Below, in pieces: positions 19,628-28,829 of a DNA stretch of 64,000 bases (the first letter of the stretch is position 1; each line of letters starts with the position of its first letter). The translations under genes were made by a program, and so were the position numbers. Below the pieces are notes generated by a model. It saw only the letters and a program-made list of their open reading frames with translations, had not been told where the DNA came from and did not search any database. Source of the stretch: Prochlorococcus sp. AG-402-A21 (lineage in GTDB: Bacteria > Cyanobacteriota > Cyanobacteriia > PCC-6307 > Cyanobiaceae). Where the stretch lies: contig QCHI01000002.1 of the NCBI GenBank assembly GCA_003279655.1, positions 124,001-188,000 on the forward strand, written 5' to 3'.

Positions 19628-20777
19628 ATGCTGATAGCTTTTAATGTATTAATTCTATTACCTCGTTTGCAAGACCTGACTGATTTTAAAAGAGACCTTT
19701 CTTTATTGACTGCTCGCCTGGGTACAGCCCAGGATTGTCTTTGACGAACCTGCATTGCTAGCTAGAAAAAAGGATTTAGAGCAAGTTGCATCGCAACCTG
19801 AATTTTGGAACGATCCCAAAAATGCACAAAAACAAATGCGTCAACTTGATGAGGTTAAAGCAGAGTTAGAAAAACTTATTACATGGAGAGGTGCTATTGA
19901 GGACGCAAATCTTTCCTTAGAGCTTTATGAGTTAGACCCTGATGAAGAAATGCTTGTGGAGGCTCACCATGGACTTGAGAAATTAAAGCAAGAACTTGAA
20001 CGTTGGGAGATGGAGCGTCTCTTGAGTGGCACCTATGATAAGGAGGGTGCAGTTCTCTCAATTAATGCTGGTGCTGGCGGAACTGATGCCCAAGATTGGG
20101 CCCAAATGCTTCTTAGGATGTATACCCGTTGGGCTGAAAACAATGGTATGAAAGTAATTATTAATGAACTTTCTGAGGGAGAGGAAGCGGGAATAAAAAG
20201 TGTCACCATCGAAATAGAAGGTGTATACGCATATGGTTTTTTACAAAATGAAAAGGGGACCCATCGTTTAGTCAGAATTTCCCCTTTCAATGCAAATGGA
20301 AAAAGACAAACCAGTTTTGCTGGAGTTGAAGTTATGCCTAAACTTGATGAAGATGTTGAACTTGAAATCCCCGATAAAGATTTAGAAATCACGACAAGTC
20401 GCTCAGGTGGAGCAGGAGGACAAAATGTAAATAAAGTTGAGACTGCAGTTCGGATTCTTCATGTGCCTAGTGGCATTGCCGTTCGATGTACACAAGAAAG
20501 ATCTCAGCTTCAAAACAAAGACAAAGCAATGGCTCTACTAAAATCAAAATTGATGGTAATAGCAGTAGAGCAAAGGGCTGCAGAGATTGCAGATATTAGA
20601 GGGGATATTGTTGAGGCTGCATGGGGCAATCAAATTAGAAATTATGTTTTTCACCCATACCAAATGGTCAAAGATTTACGTACTGAACAAGAGACAACAG
20701 ATGTAGATTCAGTAATGAATGGGGAAATAGATATTTTTATTCAGTCTCTTTTAAGGCAAAATATTGAAGAATCATAA
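19628..20777 (+). CDS. prfB: Peptide chain release factor 2, expressed through a programmed +1 frameshift
   Basis: RF2 recognises UGA and UAA. The frame from 19628 runs to CTT TGA (19739-19744). Skipping one T continues in the +1 frame (L-D-E-P-A-L-L-A-R) to the stop at 20777, reproducing the canonical slippery CUU-UGA-C autoregulatory site. The downstream frame has the SPF anticodon-like motif (VRISPFN) and the peptidyl-hydrolysis GGQ motif in [11 protein letters not shown]. From the ATG at 19628 the product would be 382 residues. An in-frame TTG at 19667 would give about 369, closer to the family norm, so the exact start is uncertain. A DUF3285-type gene follows closely. Confidence 0.95.
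19731..19745 (+). promoter_or_regulatory. prfB programmed +1 frameshift site
   Basis: CTT (19739-19741) followed by the in-frame stop TGA (19742-19744) and C is the conserved RF2 recoding heptamer. An AGGA (19731-19734) lies 4 nt upstream of CTT, where an anti-Shine-Dalgarno contact stimulates slippage in well-studied bacteria. Low RF2 slows termination at UGA and promotes the shift, so RF2 regulates its own level. The sequence is seen directly; function is inferred from the family. Confidence 0.93.
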
Positions 20778-20788
20778 ATCAATTGGAT

Positions 20789-20980
20789 ATGAACAATAAA
20801 ATTATTTCTGATGACGTCACCAAGAAAGCAACTCCACCTCCAAGCTTTGTCAAACTTGCGATGAAAAATATGGTTCGGAAAGGTAGTCAAAGCCTTTCTC
20901 ACTTTGGATTAACAGCTTTGGGTTTTCTTGGATTTATTCTTTTAGTAGCTGTTCTTGGAAAACCTCATATCCCTCAATAA
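20789..20980 (+). CDS. Small single-span membrane protein (DUF3285-like)
   Basis: About 63 residues from the ATG at 20789 (a TTG six bases earlier is the alternative). The N-terminal half is polar, with TPPPSFVKLAMKNMVRKGSQSL, and is followed by one hydrophobic span (GLTALGFLGFILLVAVLG). This pattern matches a small cyanobacterial family commonly found between prfB and ybeY; I associate it with DUF3285 from memory. Function is unknown. It probably belongs to the prfB-ybeY-dgkA-trpG transcription unit. Confidence 0.8.
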   Translation: MNNKIISDDVTKKATPPPSFVKLAMKNMVRKGSQSLSHFGLTALGFLGFILLVAVLGKPHIPQ

Positions 20981-20984
20981 CTTT

Positions 20985-21539
20985 ATGGAGAATTTTTCGA
21001 CTAGCTCTTCTAAATTAGATGTTGACCTTTCTTTTACACCCTTCCCGGTTCAAGATTTAGATGTCTTCGTGAACAGTGCGTCTTTGGAGTTGATGAAAGA
21101 TCCAAGTCAATGGATTGAGGAGATAGGAAGTTGGATTAGATTCATACAAGTAAATTCAGCATTTAAGTGTCCGAAAATAGTCTTAAATGCGTCTCAATTC
21201 AGCTTGGGGTTGGAATTAACTAATGATAAGAAAATTCTTGATTTGAATCATGCCTGGCTCGGGCAATCAAAAAGTACAGATGTGCTGTCATTTCCCATAA
21301 TTGATGAGACATTTTTTGGTGTAAGTAATGAATGTATCGAATTGGGTGACATAGTTATCTCTGTCCCGACAGCAATCAGGCAGGCCAAAGATAATAATGC
21401 TGATTTATTTAGAGAACTTAGATGGCTTGCTACTCATGGTCTCTTACACCTTTTGGGTTGGGACCATAGTGATGAAGAGAGCCTTGATCAAATGCTTTTA
21501 ATTCAAGAGCAACTTCTTGATATTAGAGGTATTCTTTAA
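20985..21539 (+). CDS. ybeY: Endoribonuclease YbeY (16S rRNA maturation)
   Basis: Zn-dependent RNase involved in 16S rRNA 3'-end maturation and ribosome quality control. The zinc-binding H-x3-H-x5-H motif is present in ATHGLLHLLGWDHSDEES near the C-terminus, preceded by the typical STDVLSFPI and LGDIVIS. The ATG at 20985 gives 184 residues. A longer frame from 20955 would overlap the preceding gene and lacks a strong start. dgkA follows after 26 bp. Confidence 0.94.
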   Translation: MENFSTSSSKLDVDLSFTPFPVQDLDVFVNSASLELMKDPSQWIEEIGSWIRFIQVNSAFKCPKIVLNASQFSLGLELTNDKKILDLNHAWLGQSKSTDVLSFPIIDETFFGVSNECIELGDIVISVPTAIRQAKDNNADLFRELRWLATHGLLHLLGWDHSDEESLDQMLLIQEQLLDIRGIL

Positions 21540-21565
21540 AAATAAAGAATTGAAGGTTCACAAAT

Positions 21566-22024
21566 ATGGTTCCTGAGATATCAAATGACTCTGAGAGAGA
21601 AATTAGGGAGATGTCTAAAACTCTTCAAAGACCCAATAAAAGGTCATCGTGGAAGATAGCTAAAGATTTACCAACTAGCTTTTTATATGCAGCTAAAGGC
21701 TTAAGATATGCTTTCTCGACCCAGAGAAATTTTAGGATTCATGTTGGTTTTGCATTGGGTGCGTTTGGCTTAAGCTTTTTTTTAGGCCTTAATAAAAGTG
21801 ATTTAGCAATAATGGCCCTTACAGCTACTAGTGTGTTAGTAGTTGAATTGCTGAATACAGCGATTGAGTCTGTTGTTGATTTGGCCATTGGCAAACGATT
21901 TCATCCTCTCGCGCAAATCGCTAAAGATTGTTCAGCTGGAGCAGTTTTAGTGGCTTCAATCAGTTCGCTGCTGATTGCTGTTTTATTATTATTTCCTCCA
22001 TTACTTAAACAGTTAGGAATTTAA
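21566..22024 (+). CDS. dgkA: Diacylglycerol/undecaprenol kinase
   Basis: A 152-residue integral membrane lipid kinase of the DgkA family, with three transmembrane segments in the C-terminal ~100 residues. The signature ELLNTAIESVVDL lies near residue 108. The N-terminal ~45 residues are polar and longer than in E. coli DgkA. In Gram-positive bacteria and cyanobacteria the substrate may be undecaprenol rather than diacylglycerol; the sequence alone does not decide. It follows the ybeY-dgkA order widespread in bacteria. Confidence 0.93.
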   Translation: MVPEISNDSEREIREMSKTLQRPNKRSSWKIAKDLPTSFLYAAKGLRYAFSTQRNFRIHVGFALGAFGLSFFLGLNKSDLAIMALTATSVLVVELLNTAIESVVDLAIGKRFHPLAQIAKDCSAGAVLVASISSLLIAVLLLFPPLLKQLGI

Positions 22025-22037
22025 TGGCTTAAAAATT

Positions 22038-22634
22038 ATGTTTTTGGTGATCGACAATTATGACAGTTTCACTTATAACCTCGTTCAATATTTGGGCGAA
22101 TTAGCTTCTCAGCATCCTATTGCATCAGAAGTTAGAGTCGAACGTAATGATGCTCTTACGATCAGTGAGATTAAAGATTTAAATCCTGATGCGATTTTGT
22201 TATCTCCTGGTCCAGGAGATCCAAATCAATCTGGAGTTTGTCTGGATATTTTATCTGAGCTATCAATTGAAATACCAACTCTTGGTGTCTGTCTTGGCCA
22301 TCAAGCGATTACTCAAGTGTTCGGTGGAAAAATAATCAGAGCTAATGAATTAATGCATGGTAAAACATCTAATGTATTGCATAGAGGTACTGGAATATTT
22401 AAAGATTTGCCTAATCCGTTAGTAGCAACTAGATATCATAGCTTAATTGCGGAGAGAGAGGGGTTCCCAGAATGCTTAGAGGTTATAGCCTGGTTAGAGG
22501 ATGAAACAATTATGGGAATAACTCATAAAGATTATCCGCACATATTCGGAGTACAATTCCATCCTGAGAGTGTATTGACTGAATCTGGTCATAAGTTACT
22601 TTCTAATTTCTTGGATATAGCAGATGCTACCTAG
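22038..22634 (+). CDS. trpG: Anthranilate/aminodeoxychorismate synthase glutaminase subunit
   Basis: Class I glutamine amidotransferase of 198 residues that supplies ammonia for anthranilate (TrpE) and possibly for 4-amino-4-deoxychorismate (PabB). The nucleophilic cysteine is in PTLGVCLGHQAI, and the catalytic His-Glu pair is in GVQFHPESVLTESG. VIDNYDSFTYNLVQYLG at the N-terminus is typical of TrpG/PabA. No trpE or pabB is adjacent, so it may be amphibolic. It ends the prfB-led string of genes and converges with hisC. Confidence 0.92.
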   Translation: MFLVIDNYDSFTYNLVQYLGELASQHPIASEVRVERNDALTISEIKDLNPDAILLSPGPGDPNQSGVCLDILSELSIEIPTLGVCLGHQAITQVFGGKIIRANELMHGKTSNVLHRGTGIFKDLPNPLVATRYHSLIAEREGFPECLEVIAWLEDETIMGITHKDYPHIFGVQFHPESVLTESGHKLLSNFLDIADAT

Positions 22635-22672
22635 ATTATCTTATACTTTGTAGATGTTATAAATTAATATAA

Positions 22673-23788
22673 CTATACTTCATCGACAATTTTGAAAGCT
22701 GACCAGAATTTTTTCATCTGATTAATTGTTCCAATGCTTACTCTGATAGAGCCTTTTAAATTTTTTTTCTTATCCATATTTCTAATTAGAATTCCAGATG
22801 ACTTTAACTTTTGCTCAACTTGTTTTGGGCTTGATTTTGGCCAAATCAGAAAATAGTTTCCTCCATCAATATGATGCTTAACGTGGTACTTCTCGAATTG
22901 ATCTTTGATCCACGTACGAGCCTCAAGCACTTCGTTCACATACGAATCAATATAGGATTGATCATTAAGTGCTGCAAAAGCAGCAATCACAGCAAAGCTA
23001 TTGACGTCATAAGGACCAGTGACTCTATTCACTATATCAATTACTTTAGAATGACCAATAGCAAACCCAATTCTTAAGCTTGCTAAACCAGCAGTTTTAG
23101 AAAGCGATCTTAATACAATAAGATTAGGTGTGTTTTGGAAACTCAGAAATGGTAGAACACTGTCACCTGTAAACGCCTCGTAAAGTTCATCGACAACAAC
23201 TAGTGTTTTAGATGAAAGTTTGGTGATCTCTATAATTCTCTCTGGGCTTAATCTTGTTCCAGTTGGGTTATTGGGGTTGCAGATGAGTAAAATTTTTGGA
23301 TTATTTTGTGTGATGAATTTGCAAATACTATCAAATGGATATTGAAAATCTTTCCCCTCATAAGGTATATAGTTGATTTTCATTCCTCGCATTTGTGCGC
23401 AAGGAGTATAATATCCAAAAGTAGGCGATGTTGTTAGCATTAGATCATTGAAATCGCCATAGGCATGAAATATGGCATTTATTGCTGCGTCTACTCCATT
23501 AAAAATACCAATTTCTGATGAGTTGATATTCACGCTTGAATTTTGCTTGATTAGAGTTTCTACTACTTTTTCTTTTAAACCTGAGTATTCAGGATAAATA
23601 GAGATTTCATCTCTACTTATTTCTCTGAGAGATTTAATTACTAGTGGGCTTGGTCCAATGGTGTTTTCATTAAAGTCTAGTCTTAGTAAATTTCGTCTTC
23701 CTTCCAGTGGTGCAGAATATGGCTGTAAATCTTCGATATCTTTCCTGGGGTTTGGTAGATCAACAAATGAATTTTCTGTTTTTTCCAT
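22673..23788 (-). CDS. hisC: Histidinol-phosphate aminotransferase
   Basis: PLP aminotransferase of fold type I, 371 residues, converting imidazole-acetol phosphate to histidinol phosphate. It shows RLDFNENTIGPSP, LICNPNNPTGT, VVVDELYEAF and the PLP-lysine region LRSLSKTAGLASLRIGFAIG. The start codon overlaps the argS stop (TAATG), so translation is probably coupled to argS. Related aminotransferases can have different substrates; a second homologue at 38.2-39.3 kb looks CobC/CobD-like, which supports HisC for this one. Confidence 0.88.
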   Translation of the reverse strand: MEKTENSFVDLPNPRKDIEDLQPYSAPLEGRRNLLRLDFNENTIGPSPLVIKSLREISRDEISIYPEYSGLKEKVVETLIKQNSSVNINSSEIGIFNGVDAAINAIFHAYGDFNDLMLTTSPTFGYYTPCAQMRGMKINYIPYEGKDFQYPFDSICKFITQNNPKILLICNPNNPTGTRLSPERIIEITKLSSKTLVVVDELYEAFTGDSVLPFLSFQNTPNLIVLRSLSKTAGLASLRIGFAIGHSKVIDIVNRVTGPYDVNSFAVIAAFAALNDQSYIDSYVNEVLEARTWIKDQFEKYHVKHHIDGGNYFLIWPKSSPKQVEQKLKSSGILIRNMDKKKNLKGSIRVSIGTINQMKKFWSAFKIVDEV

Positions 23789-25611
23789 TACATTCTTTCC
23801 AGCGTAGGGATGCCTAACAAACTCATTCCCAGTTTAAGTGTATCTGCAGTGATAGAGCACAAAGCCAGTCTACTGGTTCTTGCAGGTTCACTTGCTTTTA
23901 AAATAGGAACTTGATCATAGAATCTGTTGAAAATCTGACTTAATTCAAATAAATAACCGCAGAGACGATTAGGAAGCAGTTCTTTTTCGACTTCAGCGAT
24001 AATACAATCAAGTTGCAATAGCTTGCGAATCAATGCCCATTCTTGTGGTTCATTGAACTGAATATTTTGACTTGATACATTTAAATCCCCACCATTGCGA
24101 GATATTCCGGCTATTCGTACCAATGCATAAAGTAAATATGGTGCTGTATTTCCCTGCAAAGAGAGCATTTTATCAAAACTAAATTGGTAATTAGAAACTC
24201 TATTTTGACTTAGATCCGCATACTTGATGGCTGCAATCCCGACAGTCGTAGAAACTTTATCTATAAAACGTTCATTTTCGGATCTGCTTTCATTGATGAG
24301 ACGATCTTTAAGATCTTCTTTTGCTCGTTGAATTGCTTCATCCAGAAGATCTACTAATCTAATCGTTTCTCCCGAACGAGTTTTTAACTTTTTACCATCT
24401 TCTCCTTGAACAAGACCAAAGGGGACATGCTCAATTTGACAATCTTTAGGAATCCAATTTGCAAGCTTTGCAATTTGAAAAACCCCAGAGAAATGTGATG
24501 CTTGCCCAGCATCTGTGACATAAATCAACCGGAATGCTCCATCTCCATGCGGAGGAGTAGTTAATCTGTATTTAATTGCTGCCAAATCGGTGGTTGCATA
24601 ATTAAAACCTCCGTCACTTTTTTGAATAATTATTGGTTGAGGTTTGCCGTCTTTTCCTACTACGCCATCAAGAAAAATACATTGAGCTCCTTGATCATTT
24701 ATTAGTAAATTTTTATTTTTTAAATCATTAATCACATCTACTAAAAATTTGTTATAAAAGGATTCACCTCTTTCAGTCAACTTGATATCAAGTCGATCGT
24801 AGATCTTTTGAAACTCTTTTCTAGATTGTTTGCAGAGTAATTGCCACGCAATTAGACTTTCTTGGTCACCTGCTTGTAAATTAACAACCTCATTTCTAGA
24901 TTTATTTTGAAAGATTTGATCTTCATCAAATCTTTTTTTTGCTTGACGATAGAAATTTACTAGATCGCTTATTTCCACTACATTTTTTGTATGGAGTGCC
25001 TCTGGTACAACCTCTTTCATATGAGTAATGAGCATGCCAAATTGTGTACCCCAATCCCCCACATGATTGAGTCTTAAGACTTCATAACCGCAGAATTCCA
25101 GAACCCGTGCTAAGGAGTCTCCAATAATTGTTGATCGTAAGTGCCCAACATGCATTTCTTTAGCAATATTTGGGCTGGAAAAATCAATAATTACACGGTT
25201 ATTATTTTTCCCTTCTTCAATTGTTTCACTACTGAATTTTTTTAGCGGGACTCCTAATCTTTTATCATTTAAACGAACATGGATTTCCGATGTAAGTGTT
25301 TTTGAATTTATAGATAGGTTTATGAACCCTGGACCTGCAATGAGTGGTGGATTACATATTTCAACGAAATCGTTATCTTTTTGTAGTTGACCAGCTATTT
25401 GTTGTGCAATTTCACGAGGAGGTTGTTTTATTTCTTTTGCCAGTGATAAAGCACAATTTATTTGAAAATCTCCGAATTCTGGCTTGGATGCGGGGACTAA
25501 ATTAGAACGTGTGAGTATTGAAGAAGTTTTTGAACTTCGATCCTCGTTTGGGAATACTTTGATGAAAGCTCTATTAAGGGCTTCTTCTAATCTAGAGGAT
25601 ATTTCAAGCAT
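23788..25611 (-). CDS. argS: Arginyl-tRNA synthetase
   Basis: Class Ia aminoacyl-tRNA synthetase of 607 residues. The HIGH motif appears as HVGH in [17 protein letters not shown]. The KMSKS loop is the degenerate form found in ArgRS ([11 protein letters not shown]), and the C-terminal DALR anticodon-binding domain ends in LGIPTLERM. An additive N-terminal domain of about 110 residues recognises the tRNA D-loop. It is cotranscribed with hisC downstream. Confidence 0.97.
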   Translation of the reverse strand: MLEISSRLEEALNRAFIKVFPNEDRSSKTSSILTRSNLVPASKPEFGDFQINCALSLAKEIKQPPREIAQQIAGQLQKDNDFVEICNPPLIAGPGFINLSINSKTLTSEIHVRLNDKRLGVPLKKFSSETIEEGKNNNRVIIDFSSPNIAKEMHVGHLRSTIIGDSLARVLEFCGYEVLRLNHVGDWGTQFGMLITHMKEVVPEALHTKNVVEISDLVNFYRQAKKRFDEDQIFQNKSRNEVVNLQAGDQESLIAWQLLCKQSRKEFQKIYDRLDIKLTERGESFYNKFLVDVINDLKNKNLLINDQGAQCIFLDGVVGKDGKPQPIIIQKSDGGFNYATTDLAAIKYRLTTPPHGDGAFRLIYVTDAGQASHFSGVFQIAKLANWIPKDCQIEHVPFGLVQGEDGKKLKTRSGETIRLVDLLDEAIQRAKEDLKDRLINESRSENERFIDKVSTTVGIAAIKYADLSQNRVSNYQFSFDKMLSLQGNTAPYLLYALVRIAGISRNGGDLNVSSQNIQFNEPQEWALIRKLLQLDCIIAEVEKELLPNRLCGYLFELSQIFNRFYDQVPILKASEPARTSRLALCSITADTLKLGMSLLGIPTLERM

Positions 25612-25687
25612 GATGTTTCTGGTTAGGTAGATACTTGTGAGACTTTTTTGTTTTTAGGATGTTGTAAGAAAACTGGATATTCATTGT

Positions 25688-26551
25688 TTAGTCAAAACGC
25701 ATACTGAAATCTATCCATTTGCTTTTAGTGATTGGAGCACTAGTTGAGATTAAATCAATACCTGTGAAAATATAGTCTGACAAATTATTTGGGTTAATCC
25801 CAGAAACTTCAATAACAATATTTTGTGAGACGTATTTGGAATCGCTGGTTTTTGAAAGTTGACGTAATTCTGGAACTAATTTCGCTATGGTTTGAATAGA
25901 CATTTCATCAAGTAAAACTCCATCAGCGCCTGCCTCTACAGCTTCTTTCGCTTGGGAGGGGGTTTCTGCTTCGACGATTATTTTTTTTGTCCATGGAAGA
26001 GTATTTTTTAAGATTTTGATACTCTCGCTAATACCCTGAGACCATTCAATATGATTCTCTTTCAACATGGCAGCATCATCTAATCCAAGTCTATGATTAA
26101 TTCCGCCACCACAATGAAAAGCATATTTTTCGAATATTCTTAGACCTGGAGTCGTTTTACGGGTGTCTGCTAACTTCACATTGGATCCTAATAGTTTAGT
26201 TACCAGTAAAGCTGTCGATGTAGCAATACCAGAAAGATGCATGGCTACATTCAGAGTTACTCGCTCTCCTGCTACTAAGGAAGAGGATGACCCTTTTAAT
26301 TCAATGAGTCTCTGATTCTTTTCAAACTTCTGACCATCCTCTATTAGAAGTTGAATATCAACTTGGGGATCAATTTTTCTAAATATTAGTTTGACGAGAT
26401 CTCCACCACAAAAAATCCCACCCTCTTTTGCAATCCAATGAGCTGATGCACTTCTGTCGTTGAGGATAAATCTTGTGAGATCTCCATCGCCGAGATCTTC
26501 CTCAATCCAGGTGTCTAATATTTTATGTAGCTTTGGTGAGCGAAGATCCAC
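25688..26551 (-). CDS. nadC: Nicotinate-nucleotide pyrophosphorylase (carboxylating)
   Basis: Quinolinate phosphoribosyltransferase for de novo NAD synthesis, 287 residues. It shows EEDLGDGDLTR, the substrate-binding RKTTPGLRIFEKYA and HRLGLDDAAMLKENH, and VEVSGINPNN. The start is GTG at 26551 (MDLRSPKL). It is on the same strand as argS and separated from it by 76 bp. Confidence 0.96.
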   Translation of the reverse strand: MDLRSPKLHKILDTWIEEDLGDGDLTRFILNDRSASAHWIAKEGGIFCGGDLVKLIFRKIDPQVDIQLLIEDGQKFEKNQRLIELKGSSSSLVAGERVTLNVAMHLSGIATSTALLVTKLLGSNVKLADTRKTTPGLRIFEKYAFHCGGGINHRLGLDDAAMLKENHIEWSQGISESIKILKNTLPWTKKIIVEAETPSQAKEAVEAGADGVLLDEMSIQTIAKLVPELRQLSKTSDSKYVSQNIVIEVSGINPNNLSDYIFTGIDLISTSAPITKSKWIDFSMRFD

Positions 26552-26856
26552 AATACGGCAAATACATCTATTACTATACCAATGCTAAAACCATTTAAAA
26601 ATATATTTTTTTCTATTTTGTAATTTCATCTACCTATCTTAGTTTTGAAATATTTTAAAGACAAAAGAAATCTTTAATTTTTTTTCTTTGTGATATGTGA
26701 ACCATATGCTTTAATTAACTTACTATCGACTGTTTGGATCAAGTGGACGTTGTTCATAGTGTGAATATTATGGTTGCATTACTAATTGGAGGAGTTTGCT
26801 ATTACTTATATTATATTTTTACATTAGATAAAAACTAGTAGATAAAAATTGCTTGA
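26552..26856. other. 305-bp intergenic region between nadC and mnmE
   Basis: Very A+T-rich spacer between two minus-strand genes. It should carry the nadC promoter and the mnmE 3' end. I see no tRNA-like fold or strong terminator hairpin. The only coding-like content is a short plus-strand hydrophobic frame at 26743-26838, listed separately. Confidence 0.6.
26743..26838 (+). CDS. Possible small membrane protein (31 aa)
   Basis: An open frame from GTG 26743 to TAG 26836-26838 encodes about 31 residues: a short polar head (VDVVHSVN), a hydrophobic span (IMVALLIGGVCYYLYYIF) and a charged tail (TLDKN). A TTG at 26734 and an ATG at 26770 are alternative starts. The layout resembles the single-span small subunits of photosynthetic or NDH-1 complexes, but I cannot match it to a named one. 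It stands alone on the plus strand in a minus-strand neighbourhood. It could be chance in A+T-rich DNA. Confidence 0.35.
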   Translation: MDVVHSVNIMVALLIGGVCYYLYYIFTLDKN

Positions 26857-28251
26857 TTACTTACCAATACAGAATTTTGAAAATATATTATCAAGTAAGC
26901 TTTCTGTTAAATCTTCTCCTGTTAATTCTCCTAAATAATTAATAGCTTGTCTTAAATCGATCGTCCAGAAATCCCAAGGTAGCTTTTCATCAAAAACTTT
27001 ATCAATTTTTTTCAGTGATTCCATCGTTGACTTGGCCAGGTCAAGTTGTCTTTCATTTAGAGCAATATGCAATCCATGCGTTTGAGAAGAACCACATGTT
27101 TTTAGTAAGTAATTGATTAGATTGTCTTCTCCATTTCCAGTTTTTGCACTTACAATCAATAGATTTTCCTTTTGTAATATATATTTTGGAACTTTTTCAA
27201 AAGATTGATCATTCTTTAAATCAGATTTATTTCCAACAATTAAGAATGGAATATTTATGGGTAATTGTTTTAGTATTGATTCATCCTCGCTAGTCCATCC
27301 TTTTGAATAATCAAAGATTAATATGATGAGATCAGCTTGAATTAAAGTTTTTTTAGTTCTAGAAATACCAATTTTTTCGATGATATTTTTAGTCTCTCTT
27401 AGACCTGCTGTATCAATGAAAGTTACTGGTATTCCCTCTAGGACAATCTCACTTTCCAAAAGATCTCTAGTGGTTCCAGGTAGGTCAGTCACAATAGCTT
27501 TTTCTTGTTTACAAAGCCTATTTAGTAAGGAGCTTTTTCCTACATTAGGTTTCCCTGTTAGTGCAACTTTTAAGCCAGAACGAACCCAAGAGCCTCTTTT
27601 AGCATTATCAATTAGTTCAATAAGATCTTTTCTGATTGAGATAAGTTCACTCTTTACATGCTTTTCATTTAAAATGGGAAGATCTTCTTCAAAATCTATT
27701 CTTGCTTCAATTTCCGTTAGTTGCTCAACCAATCTTTTCCTGATTGATTGAATCGTAGTTTGAATATTTCCTTCAATTCCATTAATCGCGAGTTCTGCTG
27801 CTTTTCGACTTCTTGCTGACACCAGCTCACTAATTGATTCTGCTTGAGTCAGGCTAAGACGACCATTAAGCACTGCTCGTTGACTAAACTCACCTGGTTC
27901 TGCCCTACGAACGCTTGGGATATCCAATATTCGTTCAAGGATCTTCTGGACTACAATAATTCCACCATGGCAATGAATTTCTACTACATCTTCACCTGTA
28001 AAGCTTCGCGGCCCTTTCATTATTAGTATTAATACTTCATCGATATATTTTGTTTGATTTTCTTCTGTTACATGTCCATAAAGCACTTTGTGAGTACTCC
28101 AAGCGTGCGATCCAGGAATATGAACAATGGTTTTAGTTGTCTCAATGGCTGAGGAGCCAGAGATCCTAATAACAGCGATACTTCCTTGGCCGGGAGAAAC
28201 GGCAGTCGCAATTGCAGCGATAGTATCTTCGGTAGGGGAAAACGAATTCAT
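26857..28251 (-). CDS. mnmE: tRNA modification GTPase MnmE
   Basis: With MnmG it modifies U34 of certain tRNAs (5-carboxymethylaminomethyl). The 464-residue protein has an N-terminal folate-binding domain (to about residue 120, with the HCHGG segment) and an inserted G domain. The G domain has G1 GKPNVGKSSLLN, G2/G3 DLPGTTRD and DTAGLRE, and G4 NKSD. The invariant C-terminal motif CIGK is intact. mnmG is not in the window. Confidence 0.96.
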   Translation of the reverse strand: MNSFSPTEDTIAAIATAVSPGQGSIAVIRISGSSAIETTKTIVHIPGSHAWSTHKVLYGHVTEENQTKYIDEVLILIMKGPRSFTGEDVVEIHCHGGIIVVQKILERILDIPSVRRAEPGEFSQRAVLNGRLSLTQAESISELVSARSRKAAELAINGIEGNIQTTIQSIRKRLVEQLTEIEARIDFEEDLPILNEKHVKSELISIRKDLIELIDNAKRGSWVRSGLKVALTGKPNVGKSSLLNRLCKQEKAIVTDLPGTTRDLLESEIVLEGIPVTFIDTAGLRETKNIIEKIGISRTKKTLIQADLIILIFDYSKGWTSEDESILKQLPINIPFLIVGNKSDLKNDQSFEKVPKYILQKENLLIVSAKTGNGEDNLINYLLKTCGSSQTHGLHIALNERQLDLAKSTMESLKKIDKVFDEKLPWDFWTIDLRQAINYLGELTGEDLTESLLDNIFSKFCIGK

Positions 28252-28322
28252 TAATCAATAATCACGCAATCTTCACTAAGATCAGATCTAGGTTTCTTTT
28301 TTGGACAAAGATTTTTTAAAAT

Positions 28323-28778
28323 ATGAAAAAAATCTTCCTAAATCTAATACAAAGAATTCGTAAATTTATCTCTTGGCTCTGGAATCAGGAAGGTTCTTCT
28401 GCTCAGAGAGCACTAGGATTGGGTATGGGGATATTTAGTGGTTGCTTTCCATTCTTTGGTTTGCAAACCTTGATGGGTGTATTTTTAGCAAAAGTCTTCA
28501 AGGGTAATAGTCTTTTGGCTGCTATTGGAACATGGATTAGCAACCCATTTACTTATGTTCCTCTTTATTATTTTAATTATCGATTAGGCTCTGTAATACT
28601 CAATAAAGATAAAAATATAGTAGATTTTAGCCATATAACTACTAATGAGTTGTGGTCTCAAGGTTGGTACTTGAGTTCCCGACTGATAATGGGCTCGATA
28701 TGTATGGGTCTTTTTACTGGAATAGTTGGTGGACTGGGTCTATATTTTTTACTCAAAAATTTCTCTAATAAAATTTAA
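28323..28778 (+). CDS. DUF2062 membrane protein
   Basis: A 151-residue protein with two or three hydrophobic segments and the family's characteristic GMGIFSGCFPFFGLQT and WISNPFTYVPLYY, the latter near the middle. DUF2062 proteins are widespread inner-membrane proteins with no settled function. It is flanked by convergent rel and divergent mnmE (71 bp), so it is probably a single transcript. Confidence 0.85.
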   Translation: MKKIFLNLIQRIRKFISWLWNQEGSSAQRALGLGMGIFSGCFPFFGLQTLMGVFLAKVFKGNSLLAAIGTWISNPFTYVPLYYFNYRLGSVILNKDKNIVDFSHITTNELWSQGWYLSSRLIMGSICMGLFTGIVGGLGLYFLLKNFSNKI

Positions 28779-28829
28779 ATATTAGATAGCATTTATTTGT
28801 CTTAAATAATCTTTCGGATTATTGAAAAG

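Noticed and set aside
20033..20392. 119-codon minus-strand frame inside prfB
   Set aside because: Antisense to the conserved RF2 core; its Ser-rich composition is typical of a reverse-strand shadow.
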